DNA of 64,000 nt from Typha latifolia. Its lineage: Eukaryota > Streptophyta > Magnoliopsida > Poales > Typhaceae. The notes beneath the pieces were generated by a model that did not search any database, was not told where the DNA came from, and saw only the letters and a list, made by a program, of their open reading frames with translations. Made by a program: the position numbers and the translations under genes. The DNA lies in NCBI GenBank assembly GCA_019914945.1, contig CM034099.1:23896704-23960703 (forward strand), in the 5' to 3' direction. This document shows, piece by piece, positions 38,201-51,068 of the stretch. How positions within the stretch are numbered: the first letter of the stretch is position 1; each line of letters starts with the position of its first letter.

Positions 38201-39763
38201 CAATTCCTGGCACCAAGTGAGTTTCATGAGTTCAATTGTCTCTTACACTAGCAAATTCTGTTGTAGTTGTTCCACTCATCATAACGAACTCTGCGTGAAT
38301 GCAGAATCCACTGCACATATATGGGGAAGTACACGTCAAAAGAAGTTCTGTGCTCAGCTTATCCGGGGACAATTTATGATGATTCCAGTATGGAGACTTT
38401 TGATTTTCCTGGGGGACCTCCCCTAGTCCTTGGGCGCTGTTTTCTTGAGGTTCTCCTTTTAAGTTTTATGATCACTATATTTGAGTTTTTTAAATTATTA
38501 TATGACATTATTCGCAATGTGATAAAAAGAGCTATTGACCCATCTTCATTGTTTTGCACATGCAGGTAGAAAATGGTTTCAAGGGAAATGGGTTTCCTGT
38601 TATTATTGCTGATTCTTCCATCTGTCAAGAATTGAGAGCCCTTGAAGCAGTGTTTGAGGAAGATGTGAGAACACCAGATGCTATTCCAGAGGAGCAGGTT
38701 CTTGATAACAGGCAACCAAGATCAAGGGAGGACGTTCTGCACTTCCTCAATGAACTCGGGTGGCTCTTTCAAAAAGCTAATACCTATTCTAGCCTATCTT
38801 ATCCGGATCTTTCTTGCCCTGAGTTCTTTGATTTCTCCATAGCACGGTTCAAGTACCTCTTTACATTTTCAATTGAACGGGATTGGTGTGCTCTTACCAA
38901 AACACTTCTGGATATTCTTGCCAAAAGAAGCTCTATTAGCGATGCGCTATCACAGGAATCTTTGAAGATGCTTGCAGAGATCCACCTACTGAACAGGGCA
39001 GTGCAGAGAAAATGCAGGAGAATGGTAGTTTTGCTTCTGCACTTTACTGTAGAACATTCAGATAATTCCAAGATGTACCCATTTCCTCCAAACATGCCTG
39101 GCCCTGGAGGGCTGACTCCATTACATCTGGCTGCATCTATCCAGGACTCAGAGGAAATTATTGATGCACTGACAGACGACCCTCAAGAGGTAACTAACTG
39201 ACTGTACTCCTACTTGCATGTAATCCTGATCATATTTCTACTCTTTGCTTCTTTTACCAACTGTGTGTGCAGCATATTTTCTTTTTTCAACACATGATGT
39301 GTATTTTTTTGTTCTGTCGGAATACCTCTAGATCGGATTGGGCTGCTGGAATTCAGTGCAAGATGACAGTGGCCAATCTCCTCACATGTATGCCGCATTA
39401 AGGAACAACCATTCATACAATAAGCTGGTAGCTAGGAAGCTGATGGACAAGAAGAATGGTCAGGTTTCAATTTTGGTTGGTAATGAAGAGATTACTATGG
39501 ATAATTCATGGATTGTTGGTGATAGTGACCAATCTGGTGCCCAAACTTCGCAATCAAGACCTTGTGTACGGTGTACCATGATGGAGGCAAGAATTCTCCG
39601 ACGACCTGTCCGCTCAAGGGGACTGCTTCAGCGCCCCTATGTCCACTCATTGCTTGCCATAGCTGCAGTATGTGTATGTGTCTGTGTATTTATGCGAGGT
39701 TCTCTACGGTTGAACTCTGGGAGCTCTTTCAAATGGGAGAATCTGGACTTTGGCCCACGATAG
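35233..39763 (+). CDS. Large SQUAMOSA promoter-binding protein-like factor (SPL14/SPL16 type)
   Basis: SPL factors bind GTAC-core DNA through the two-zinc SBP domain. Ten exons: 35233-35855, 36251-36444, 36517-37355, 37438-37512, 37609-37716, 37802-37919, 38081-38216, 38305-38449, 38566-39189 and 39332-39763, giving 1,097 residues. The SBP domain (162 to about 237) runs from [10 protein letters not shown] through [12 protein letters not shown] to the basic [17 protein letters not shown] and is split by intron 1, as usual. Later come [13 protein letters not shown], the conserved [19 protein letters not shown] segment, ankyrin-like repeats ([11 protein letters not shown]), and a hydrophobic helix near the end ([14 protein letters not shown]) before KWENLDFG. 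This is the large class related to Arabidopsis SPL14/16, not the short miR156-regulated class; I see no miR156 site. The first in-frame ATG opens exon 1. Confidence 0.95.
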
Positions 39764-42692
39764 ATTTGGAGAAAAATTGCTTGTTTGTTTGATCTGGCAG
39801 TTTATTGCGAGGATCGTCTATTAGTCTCCACCAAAGGCGCTGACATTGGTTTGCAAGATATAGAAACTGTAAAGGGATCGGATTTATTTGGTGACTGGTT
39901 GTGTCAGTGATGGCCGAATGCCAGCTATGGAACAACAGAAATAGTTTTCCGGACAACAGCAGATGCAGCGGGATCCCATGTGGAGGCTAGGAATGTAGTA
40001 TTGCGGGGGAGGAGGTCTGCCTTACTACAGAACCCAGATAAAATAAATGACTGGTCGCTGTGTAGCAAGTAGCAACCTTTGATTTCTTTGGGTGAGGGAC
40101 TTTTCTCTTTACTTTTGGTTATATATATAATTTCTTCTTGCCTTTGTTTTAGTTTCTCCTCCATGGCTGTTGTCTTATGATGCAAGTATCTGTTATAACA
40201 CCGGCAAATGCCCACGGGTTGACTCTAAATGGCGGACGAGAGGAATTACACACACACACACACTGTTACTGATGTTTATCTAGTGTGATGGGGATAGATG
40301 GGTTATAGAAAGTCTCAATAGATATTTGATCCATTATTTTATTCTTATGCTGAGTAGGATTTGCTGACAATCTTACATGTACCCTTTTTTAAAAAAAATG
40401 TTTGTTAAGATGTATGGTATGATGACCATTGGCTTTTCCTTGTTCCATTCGCCTATTTGAGATGGTTACGTATACATCTCAGACATTACTGGGCTCCTTG
40501 TGTCTTCTATATCCGCAGTCCTGGGTTTGTGCTTATCTTTCCATGCACGCATTAAAACTGCCCAAAAAAAAGGGGTGGTAGTTCTTGAGCAATTGGAGTC
40601 CAGGTCTTACGACATTGGGAATTTTTATGTAGATTCATTGAGCTCGTCATTTGTGTAACATGCTTTTGTGACTGGGTTTCTTCCTTTCTCCTCTTTGTTG
40701 TCAGAATAGATTTAATTCGATGCAGCAAGGTTGACCTTCTTATGTAGTATCGTTAAAGAGCTCCTTTGTGCCTTCTGGTGGTGGAATTGATGCCAAATAA
40801 TGCCATCTGCCATATCAGATGAGGTTCTTATCTTGGTGCCACAGGAAAAGTTTTCTGAAAGCAAGTAGCTTCGAAAGCTTACTCTCCCCCAGCTGCAGGT
40901 GTTAGAATGATGCCTTTCTTCTATCTCGTGAAAACTGATTTCCTTTGTTCTGAAAAAAAAAAGATGCTTTTGTTTCGATACATCACCGGTGGACAGTATG
41001 ACTATCTTGCCCTCGGTTGTTGTTGGTATCCAAAGAGTCCAAAGAGTAAGATCGATGCGAATAAAGAATATACAAAACTAAGTTAGCCAAAAAAAAAAAA
41101 AAAAGAACTGTGTAATGCTTTAATAACAGACACTGCAACAACTTAATAATGACGAAGCACTTGTCCTACTACTTGTTAAAGGGGAGACGATGTAGATAAC
41201 TAACTAAAAAGAGGGGAACGAGCAATAATTGTACCAGTATGAGGACCCACCAGCTTTAGCATGTGCAACCACAAGGGGAGTGGTCTCCCTCCCATAGTCC
41301 GATGTCCACTTCCAGACCACGTTGACATGCATGGGGCCCACCAACTCCAGGCCGACATGGCGCGGTGTTTGAGGGGCTTACGGTTACTGCAGGGGATGAT
41401 GATGGATGGTGAAGAGAGCTGTTTCCTGCCGCGTCATATGCACGCGATCCCGTACACCCGCACCCACTCCCGCACGGATAAGAACCAGCGGATGGGGGTG
41501 GTGCGTGTCGTTTGTGGATCACGCTTGTTTACGTGGCAGACTCGAGCATCTTCCTCCTTGTATCTTTCTTACGGTGGACGACTCGTGTTCGTGTATGCGA
41601 GCCAATCCGTTACAAAAAGTTTTTATTTTTTATTTAATTTTTATAGTTACGGTGGAACAAAACTGCCTCCTGATTTTTAATCAAAATAGTTGAAAATTAA
41701 TAAATCTGAATTAGTCGTCAGCAAACGATGAGAGTAAGTTTGACAAGCAGTTGATTTTTTATTTATAATTTGAAAGCGCGCACACACTTCCATTAATGCC
41801 TGGTAACAGTTGGTGAGCCCATATGCTGCGTAGTTTCAGGCCCAGTCAAGTCCATTAAAAGCCCAATGCCAGCCTTGAGATATTACTTTAGTAGGTAGAG
41901 CAATAGAGTACTAATTTGCGACTTGTGATTATTATAAATGAGTTATTCTTTTAAGAAGGCATTTTTATCCAGCACGATGTAGAAGCTAGCATGGTTATCA
42001 TATCAATTGCTCTGCAGGCATCTTCCTTTACCTGCTTTACCTTTGGAGGAGGCGCAAAGAATTATAATCATGTAAGTCTAACTTCCTGATTGATGGATGA
42101 TACCTTTGTTCTCTCATATCCAAAGAAGATAAAATAATAATAAACGCATGACAAAAATAAAAGGAAAGGGCCACTGTATATCATTTGCGTATTAATCAAT
42201 AAGAAAAGTCTAAATTTTGCAATGATGGTGAGCTTAGTCGGTTAAATAGAGGTTTTATACTTTGAACCCAATAGCATCTATAAAAATATTCTCTCAAGTA
42301 TTGGTGTGTTATTGATTGATTAGCTGCATCTGCAACTTAAATTTTGGAAACTAAAAAAAGGACGAAATGGATCCTTTAATTCTACTCCTTAATCCACAAC
42401 AATATATATATACTAGACAAATAAAACCAGGTAGCCACTTTGGCATTGATTCTCTCCAATATTGCTTTCTTGATCATGCATCCACTCAATCCTCCTCTTT
42501 AAATTTATTGTAGCACCTATTCACAAGTTATTCTCTCTGTAGGAATTAAGCAAAGCAGATGCCCTATAATTATGTTGTTAAATAGAGAATCTCCTTTAAT
42601 TTCCTCTTTTCCCATAGCATTATTATTAATTCATTTCGGTACTGCTATTAATTTACAACTTCTCTCCCCCCCCCCATTCGTTGCATGCATGA
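39764..42692. other. SPL 3' UTR and intergenic DNA; no gene seen
   Basis: Several hundred bases after the SPL stop are probably its 3' UTR. A short CA repeat lies at about 40250-40262, and a GC-richer patch at about 41230-41560 has overlapping ORFs with no domain. The rest is AT-rich. A short C-rich run (about 42666-42676) lies just before the DC1 start. Confidence 0.55.
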
Positions 42693-43466
42693 ATGCATCC
42701 GAGTTGTAGTAGCTGTAGTAGGTCAGTGAGGGCAGAGCCCATGAAGCTAGACAAGGAGATCTCCCACCCCAGCCATCCTCACCACAAGCTCAAGATCGAA
42801 TACACCGAGACTCCATTCTGCTGCGATGGTTGCAGGGAAGCTGGGATTGGCCTCAAATACAAATGCGACGCATGCGAGTTCGACCTCCACAAGGCCTGCG
42901 CACTCGCACCTTCTTCCATCGCCCACACCTTCTACAAGAAGTGCGACTTCCGGCTCTATAGCAACCCACCGGGTCTGCTTACGAGGATATGCGATGCGTG
43001 CGGCAGAGACGTGCTGGGCTTCGTCTACCACTGCAACAAGTGTGGCTTTGACCTCCACCCTTGCTGCGCCAACCTCCCCCTTCGCCTCGACGACGGAGAG
43101 AGGAGCTTCTATCTCTGCCGGAAGCTCTCTGGATCCTGCCATCGATGCGGAACCAAGGGGTTGGGGTGGTCGTATAAGTCCGACTGCAAGAACTATAACC
43201 TTCATGTGTCGTGCGTGAAGGAATTGGTGGTGGAGAGTTGGCGGGCTATGTATGCGAACGTGGATAAGAACAAAGTTAGGGAGATCCAGGCGAGGATTCC
43301 TAGCCTTCGAGGGGCAATGCAGAACCATCACAGGGGAAGGGTACTCGGGAAAGCTCGTCGCTGCTGCCAGATCGCCGCCACCGCCGTTCGGATCATCATA
43401 TCTGCTATCCTCGGTGATCCAACTGCTATAATTGCAGCAGTCGTAGGGGCTTTCATATCCAAGTAA
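42693..43466 (+). CDS. DC1 domain (Cys/His-rich C1-like) protein, intronless
   Basis: DC1 proteins are plant zinc-binding proteins related to the diacylglycerol-binding C1 domain; some act in stress and defence signalling. The single exon codes 257 residues. Three Cys/His modules are visible at about 28-72 (HPHHKLKI, then CDGC, YKCDACEFDLHKAC), 84-128 (CDACGRDVLGFVYHC, then FDLHPCC) and 139-176 (CHRCGTKGLGWSYKSDC, then NLHVSC), followed by a linker and a hydrophobic C-terminus (about 224-255, IIISAIL and IIAAVVGAFI) that could lie in or on a membrane. The third module is degenerate. The start ATG is one of three overlapping ATGs in different frames (42685, 42689, 42693); only the third reads into the protein. 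The coding region is GC-rich, unlike its AT-rich neighbour gene. Confidence 0.88.
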   Translation: MHPSCSSCSRSVRAEPMKLDKEISHPSHPHHKLKIEYTETPFCCDGCREAGIGLKYKCDACEFDLHKACALAPSSIAHTFYKKCDFRLYSNPPGLLTRICDACGRDVLGFVYHCNKCGFDLHPCCANLPLRLDDGERSFYLCRKLSGSCHRCGTKGLGWSYKSDCKNYNLHVSCVKELVVESWRAMYANVDKNKVREIQARIPSLRGAMQNHHRGRVLGKARRCCQIAATAVRIIISAILGDPTAIIAAVVGAFISK

Positions 43467-44119
43467 CTAGCTACGGTCGATATATATTATACAAGTGTGA
43501 CATGAATTTGCAATATATATATAGCCTGGCCGTGTGATAATTATCTATATATCTGTCTTTATATATAAGAAGTTTACTTAACTGTATCTGGATGTAATAT
43601 GAAAATAATCTTAGCTCCGTTTTATTCCACAAACTCTTAAATAAGTTGTTAAGGTCTATCTGTAATGATATTGGAAATTTGGAACGAGTATTAAGAAAGT
43701 TGAGAAAGAGGAAGAAATGGGGGAAAAAAAAATATAGTGGGAATAGGCAGCAAAATTTATGCCGTTGCCGCCGCTTCGAACCCGGATTGCCACAGTCAGT
43801 TTGGATTAACGAATGTGCCTTTGTGTGAAGATCTAATTCTAAATCATTATAAGTATGCATTTACAATAAATAAAACTCATTTATATACATTTTCCAAGCC
43901 ATATTGGATTAACCGATGATTTTAACGGATGTGCTACAACGGCTTTGAATTTAACTAATTCTAAATTATATTCATTTTTTATAATGAATTTAACAGCCTA
44001 CTGACAGAGTTTCTTGGTCGAATTTGGTCAAAAGTCGTCGTCCATTCACGGTGATATCGGTAGGTACGTCCGCGTATACTACGCGTACCGCTCGAATATA
44101 TATATATATATATATACCC

Positions 44120-44300
44120 GCCCCTTGCGGCCATCGAATCCCGCCTCGCTACTTTCAACCCTCTTCCATCCTCCTCCTCCTCTTTCCCCTCCAAAGAAAC
44201 CCTAAACCCTAGACTCCTCCTCCTCCTAAACATTTCAAGAACATGGAAAAGTTAAAAAGAGGCGATCGAGGATTGAGGAGGTTCTCTAGATTTCCAGGTG
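44120..44300 (+). promoter_or_regulatory. Orphan promoter/leader-like block with telo-box
   Basis: A C/T-rich leader-like stretch contains AAACCCTAAACCCTAG (44197-44212), a double telo-box of the kind found near transcription starts of ribosomal-protein and other growth genes. It lies about 30 bases before an ATG at 44243 that opens only a 31-codon ORF (MEKLKRGDRG at the start). A candidate donor (CAG|GTGTTT) follows at about 44298. I could not find matching downstream exons, so this may be the 5' end of a non-coding RNA, a relic, or a gene I could not piece together. Confidence 0.35.
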
Positions 44301-45774
44301 TTTTTCTTCCTTTTCTCTTGGTGTATTCCTCCTATTAGCAACCATGGCTGCATTATGTTTCTGTGTGGGTGCAAAGAACGTGCTTTTCTTGGTTTACATC
44401 TTCTACTTCTTGCCTAGTGGGTTATAAAATCCTGTTATTTGGTTACTGTGAGCATTCTGTTTATCTAACAAGAACGGGTTGTTTTGGTGTGCAAAATCAA
44501 ATGGATTGCAGCGAACTGTTGGCAGTTCCTCTAGTACGATGATATTCACGTCCCAAATTATACTTATGCTGATTGCTTTACATGACTAAGTCGATGCCAT
44601 ATAATGTGTTATACTCTTCTCTTTCTCTCTCTCAAATTTCTAGTAAAATGAGATAATTTTCTTTTGACTACTTGAGCTATCGCGACCCGTTGAACTTTTA
44701 TTTTATTACATAATAATTTTTTGAACTATTAAAAATATTTCACTGGGAACTATTTGATTAGGGGGTCATTATGTAAATAAAAATTTAGAGGTTATTATGT
44801 ACCAACAAATAATTCATAAATAGTGCAGAGGTGAAAAAAAATTATCCCTAAAAAGAATAGAATGGGTGTTTATCTGATAATTGAAGACATAGGGTCAGAT
44901 GCTGTTGCAACATTGACAGAATATTATACCATTCATGAATCTCTTTTTAATATCTAAGACAAAAAAATTTAATACGACCAAAATGTATAAGGGATAACAC
45001 GACATGTTTTAACTGTAACTATGACCACAAGATTGCAAGTAGTGGAGCGTGCATGCCCATATCATTGGATAGGCAAAACACGGTGAATTGAGTTCCTGCA
45101 GATTACGATTGCCTTTCAGAACATTGATATGATGATCATTAATAGAATTGCATCCTGTTTTTTCTCAAATTTCTTTCAATCTTTGGTTACTGTGTTCATT
45201 TTGACTTGATCTTGATAATGATAATATGCTGAGACCCTCTGAACTCAACAATCAACGTGAGATGTTAGACTTGAACAATCATGTTGCTTTCCCTTTTCTT
45301 ATTGTGTCTGTAGAAGGAATTACGCTGCTGACATTTAAGTGCGACCCTGCAACCTATTCTCCTAAATTTATTTTACAGTTGCCATCTCTTTTTAGATATT
45401 GCATAAATTTAAGTCAATACATAATATTTACCTAGTAAGGACATAGTTGTTTCCTTCTCGAATAGGGGGAAACCACTGGTAATTTGGACAGACATAATCT
45501 GTAAATTAGTCCAGATCTAAGTAGTGCCAGAAATTGCATAACCTGTTCTTTTTATCATTCTTTTTTACTGCAAACTTCATTATCCTTTATAATTTACAAT
45601 GCACTTATTTATTGTCTATTTATGTGTTCTTTTCTCCTATTTTTTGGGTCCCAAAAAATTGTTGTACTTGCTGCTTGATGCAAATCCTTTAATGTTATGG
45701 TGTTGCCTGCTCTATTGTTTAGTTTTTGCAGATTATGTGATCATTGGTAATTTGAATTTATGCTTGTTTAGGGT

Positions 45775-45776
<2 letters not shown>

Positions 45777-45833
<57 letters not shown>
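45777..45833. repeat. (GA)n microsatellite
   Basis: About 28 perfect GA units are visible directly. Confidence 0.95.
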
Positions 45834-45837
<4 letters not shown>

Positions 45838-46015
45838 CAAATACACATCATATTATAGAAGTAGTAGATCATTAAATACACTTATCATACTGTTATAAAT
45901 AGTAAATTCACAAAGTAAAAATATGCCATACTTCAATTATTTTAATTACTTTATACTGAAGATAGATTTGAAGACATCATATTCACACATTTTAAGTGAA
46001 TATTGCTGGCACATA

Positions 46016-46951
46016 CTATTTTTGTTTGATGCTTTTGCTTCTTCCTCTCCCAATATTTTCAACGATTGCTTCTCCTATCCCTTCTCCAATTCCTTCAAGT
46101 AAGTCTACAATAATTCCAAAGATTGCATGAGCTGCAAGCCTAGCTGCAGCACCTAGTATGTTAGACTTCTCTGGGCATGTAATACCGTGGACATAAAGCC
46201 CATTAACCAAGTCTTTTGCGCATATAGCATGAATATGGCAAACACAAGTTTTACATTTATAGACCTGTCCAGAACGTTTCCTTCCACATATCTGACAGCT
46301 TGTCTCTCCGTCCATATTTGTTATAGCTGGTGAAAGGGTTAAGGGATGTGGGTGAGTTGGAAACTCCATTTCCCCATGCATTGTAGCACAACATGGGTGC
46401 ATCTCAAAACTGCATGAGGTGCAACGGAAGGCATATCCTTTAGCAGATTTACTGCAAATGTTACATTTTGAACGAGCAAATCCACCTATATGTTTCATAA
46501 AGAGGTAAGCATAACATACAAGTGTGGTTCAAATGCAACAGACTCTAAAAGGTCTCCAGCCAAATTGCAATAATAATCCTTCAATAATCTCTGTTATATA
46601 TGCATTTAGCCAAGTATGAATGTGTATATGGAGGGTTATACCTGGTTTATTGAAGAAGACAAGTTGATGCTTCTGATGGAAAGGATGATTATAAAGCGAT
46701 GGAGGAGCCATTGCACAAAATTCATGCAGATCAAAGTCACACGTCTGACATCTAAATCTCCTTCCCGCACCATATTCCTTGCAGCCCATGCATGTAAAAA
46801 GGTAAGGCATGTTAACCTGAACTAAGGGGTGCTGTGGATGGCTAAAATGGAAAATTTCTTCCCCTTGATTTGGTTTGCCAGTGGTTGGGGGATCCATCAA
46901 TGGCAATGTGGTTTGAAGCTTTCTTGATTTTTTTGCTGTGAGCTTGCGCAT
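46016..46951 (-). CDS. DC1 domain protein with one intron
   Basis: This is a paralogue of the DC1 gene at 42693, in the opposite orientation and tail-to-tail with it. Two exons: 46951-46642 and 46485-46016, joined in frame (CCA G|GT GGA) to give 259 residues. Module 1 is in exon 1 (HPQHPLVQV, CMGC, FRCQTCDFDLHEFC), module 2 starts exon 2 (CNICSKSAKGYAFRC, then FEMHPCC), and module 3 follows (CQICGRKRSGQVYKC, then CHIHAIC). The C-terminus again carries a long nonpolar stretch (AAHAIFGIIVDLLEGIG), then a basic tail. Its first ATG is used here; a second in-frame ATG (MDPPTTGK) could serve instead. The coding sequence is AT-richer than its partner. Function is unknown beyond the family's zinc-binding role. 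Confidence 0.85.
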
Positions 46952-49900
46952 ACTGCGTCCTCTTCACAGTTCTTCGAGATAGCAAAGCATAGCATCAAAG
47001 AATTTATACTCGTAAAAAGGTAGAAATGATTTGCGATCTAGCACATCTCATAGAGGATCACAGTGAAGCTATTATTGAGGTAAATCGTGGACAGCTGTAT
47101 TTCAATGCTTGCTAAAGTTAACCTTGATTCTTATGCTATGGATATGCTCATTTCCTGGAGTGAATTATAGAACTCATACTTTTTAAGTGAATCTTGTTTC
47201 TCATTTTAAGGACCTATAAGGCTAGAAATTATGAATCATGGGGAAAAGTTACATAAGAGTTAAAGTTCCTTGAGTTTATATGGCACAGGAAATTTTGGAT
47301 GTTATATTCTTCACTACATAGGAGACGAAGGAAAACTAGTAATGTCAAGTTCTGATAAAACTGGTGATTTGATATGATTCCATTATGTGGCTTCACAAAG
47401 GCATCCCTTCACCTATTTAGGATTGTAAATCATCAATATAATTTTGATTCTGAAGAGCATTCTTTACGATTAAGGGAGGTTGAACTGCATGGAGTTGCTT
47501 GAGAAACACCTCACTTCATGACAGAATTAGGAAGGTTTTGATGAGTGAAAATAAAAGCATTGAGTTATGAGAAAGGCATCCAGGTAGATTACAATTGCAC
47601 TAATTGATGGTATTTCCTTTAGTAAAAGGAGAATGCAACCGCTTGTACTAAATGAGAGTGGCATTTCACTAGGTTTAGGCCTTGCAGAACAAGAAAGATC
47701 GCTATTTTTGTCGAAAAAGAAGGGGATCAAATGGAGCAAGTTCTTGCCGTTACCATCTTTCTGACAAGCCAACTGTTTTGGATAACTTCGGTGTGTGTTA
47801 GGTCTCAGATTCTTGATGCCAGCAGTCCAAAAGCAGAGTTCTTTGAGTAAGTAACATGGTGACCAACCAAAAGGAATTTGCTTTTCTTTCACTTTACTTG
47901 TCTTTTCCATGTGATGCTGAATGCGCTTTATATCTAGGCCTTGCCATTACCTACAAGTGCTATCATTGGGTAATCCTCAATTCACAATGCAATAACTTTC
48001 TGAGATTCTTGTTACAAAAGAAAAAAAAGTAAAAGGTTCATATTGTATTCTTTGTGAAGATAGGTGTTCAAGTTAAACTGTGGGATATGAAAGGCAGACC
48101 TTGGTTAAGGCAGTTTTGTAGTTATCATGGAATGCCACTAATTTAAGAACTTCTCTTATGGTACTTTCCCTTCCGCATCAGGCATTGTTTCGTATTATTG
48201 TGACCCAAAACTTGATCTTCTGTAAATGTTTTTACTTGGCCAGAGTATTTCTGAGAAGGAGGTGGTCTTCGACAGTTTCAGTATGCATTAGAGATTAGTT
48301 TTCTCTAGATATAATAATAATTAGTATAGAAGGATCTTTCATTTGCTTTCATCGGAACCAAGCTTAATTAGATTCATTATTCTGGCCTGTTTTCATTTAT
48401 TCCTCCATTACATGCACCCTTCTGTTATTGTTCTGATTCTTCGAAAGGTAGACTAAGTATGACCTTTGTGTAGTCGAACTATAACTGAGGTCAATAAAAG
48501 TTGGTCATTGACCCTACCATGTTGTTATTTAAACCTGAGAGGCTTTAATATTATCTCCTTGCGGCCAAAACTTAGTAAAGTATTCTTCGGTCATGATCTT
48601 GATCGACAGTAAGTAGACCATTTTCTTTTCCTAGGTCCTTCCCTTAGGCAGCATACCCAACTTAATGAGTTAGGAAGCTCAAAATAAAACATTGTTTAGC
48701 AGAAGCTTGTCTTTTTATTTATCTCAACTACTATTCTTTTTGTCATTGGCGGTATATAAAATTGTTCACCTCACCTATAAAAGATGATAATTTGATACAA
48801 ATTTGGTGGATACGTTTATTTGTTTCTCCTGTCTTAGTAATTTTTGTTATTAACCAATGGTTTGTTAGTTGTCAGTATTTGCAGAGTACGTGGACGCACT
48901 ACAGTAACTACAGCCAGAAAACAAGAAGAGTTGACCTCGTGGAAACATGTTCTTGATTAGCCTGGACAACTTCTTTCCAAGAGAAATCCAACAACATTTT
49001 CTTTGACTAGGGATTAGTGTTTTGAAAAGGAAAGATCCAGAGGTTAGGTATCAAACAAGTTGTTTCCTTAAGTTAGACTGAGACTCTAATTCAGCTTTCA
49101 TGAGGATTTACAGATAAAATTAAAGCACCGACTACTCGAATCTGGCTTTACTAGATTGGAGTTGATCTGGAAGTTGAGTTTAGGCAGAAGACTGGTTTTC
49201 CAGTCGATGGTAATGCCCACTGCAGATTGTCATCCAGATAAATATAATAATAGAAGAGAGAAAAGACTTACCTACCTAACCCAACTAAATTTGAGAAGGC
49301 AATGGTAGATACAATAATGGAGACGTGAGTTATTATTATTTTCGAGGAGATAGAAGAAAGAACTAGAAATTTTTTATTTTTTTTTCCTTTTTGTCGAACA
49401 CTTAATTTAGAAGAGTGGATATGTTCTTTGACCCGTGAGGACCAATAAGCATCAAATTGTTTTTCCTTCAAAACTGCCTTAGCCAACAGATTACATGTAT
49501 CTGCCAATACTCGTTGCTATCACATTGCAGTCCTTTTGTTTGTTATTTATTTGTTGTGAGAAGAGAGTATCAGTCACGGTTAGCTAACTTAATTTCAGAA
49601 CAATAGATGGAAAAGACGGCGAAATTGTGACGCTGCTTCGTTATGGAAGTCCATAATCCAGGTGTCCTTTTGTTTTTATACTTCGTATCTTAGCTGGGGC
49701 CCTCCTCTCGTACCATCATTGTTCGTCGAAATTGCCTCCTCTTTCTATTTTGGTATGGGTTGTTCCCTCTAATTCTTTCATTAGTCAGTTGTGACTTTCA
49801 ACGAGCTATCATTGATAGAAATTGCCTCCAATAATCTCTTGATTGGGCTCTTAATTGGCTACTGTGTCTGTGACGGTACGCTTCTAACAAGGAAGCAGAC

Positions 49901-51064
49901 GATTGAGAAGGGAGAGGTGGTTCAAGAGAAAATATACATCGAATTGAACGAGAGAAGTCTTCTGAATGTTCCTCTAGCCATTTCTTTCAAGAGGTAACTT
50001 AAAATGCAACTAGACAAAGGGAATCCATTTAGCAAGAATATTGAAGAAAGACCATTGGACATCTCTGTAATTGAAAGATGAATGGTGTAAAAGATTTAAG
50101 ATAGAAACCAGAGATAATTACTTCATTATTACTCTTCTTCGTGGACCCGAACACATCATTTGCCACGATGTTTCCCCCTTATCTCTATTCTTAGTTTTAT
50201 TCCCTTTTGTTTATCTTTTTCCTTGGTCAAATTTGGCAGGCTGATTTGTCTTTTAGTTGAAATGTCCTCCTTTCGTTCTTTTTCTTAATTTGATCAAATA
50301 GTAGAGAAAGATTATGGCAGGATATTTTCTCGGAGACAACCCAGATGGTTGATGGACGTGCAGTGCGAATCTCGAAGAACAGGTGGTCGACAGTAAATTC
50401 TCCGCACTTGCCGCTTTCATTTAGAAGATTAATTTAGACGTAATAAAATAAGAGTTATTTAGAAAGGTTTTGGTATGATTCAATAAGATAATAAGTTGAT
50501 TAAAAATAGTCAACTTAAATGAACGCAAAATATGGTGTGAAATGAACTAAGGAGAAGAACCTTTCAATAATTTTTAAACCTCCAGGCTATTCGCACAAAA
50601 GAGGAGGATCAATGTTTATTTTGCGGGCCACACTGTGTGATGGTCCCATCACGTGGCTCCACGTAGGATAGAGAGAGAGAGTGAAATTGATCGTTTAAAC
50701 AATTCGACCGCCCAAAAGTATCTTAGCAGCTCCCGGTTAGCTTTTATCTCTAGAGCGTCGAGAGCAGTCAAAGTTACGGCAGGCGCTGTGACGATAGATA
50801 GTTGTGTGCTTTTGACCAGAATATGTAAATCGACGGAGGCTTAACGCTTAACGAGTCCAATCCCTTCCGTTCACTTTTAAGCCTGCATTTAGTTATCAGT
50901 TGTTTTGTTTTTTTTATTTTTTATTTTTAAAAAAGGAGACTTAAGATGTAAACAGAATATAAAGTAAATGAAATAATAATTTAAAAACTATCTATACCTC
51001 TCCCTCTCTTTCTATTAAAATCACAAAAGTAAATGAAATCATTTCCTATAAAGCGCACCGATCT

Positions 51065-51068
<4 letters not shown>
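46952..51068. other. Intergenic DNA; no gene seen
   Basis: The sequence is AT-rich throughout. ORFs at 47527-47910 (-) and 49791-49997 (+) have no recognisable domain and no splice context that builds a gene. The right end (about 50900-51068) leads into the lectin-kinase promoter. Confidence 0.55.

Larger units (their letters stand above)
43467..46015. other. Region between the two DC1 genes
   Basis: AT-rich DNA with a (TA)n run (about 44096-44116), a promoter-like block at 44120-44260, an inverted-repeat patch at about 44675-44830 and a (GA)n run (45777-45833). No protein gene is supported; see the entry for the promoter-like block. Confidence 0.5.

Noticed and set aside
35233..39763. A possible miR156 site in the SPL gene
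   Set aside because: The large SPL14/16 class lacks it, and I find no match to the target motif in exons or 3' flank.
42225..42270. GAGCTTAGTCGG ... CTTTGAACCC, like tRNA-derived SINE A and B boxes
   Set aside because: Both boxes are imperfect and the 17-base spacing is too short for a Pol III promoter; not enough for a SINE call.
43760..43795. CTTCGAACCC motif, like a tRNA T-arm or B box
   Set aside because: The flanks do not pair as a T-stem on either strand and no A box or cloverleaf can be drawn.
47527..47910. 127-codon minus-strand ORF between the DC1 pair and the lectin kinase
   Set aside because: No domain or splice partner; looks like a chance ORF.
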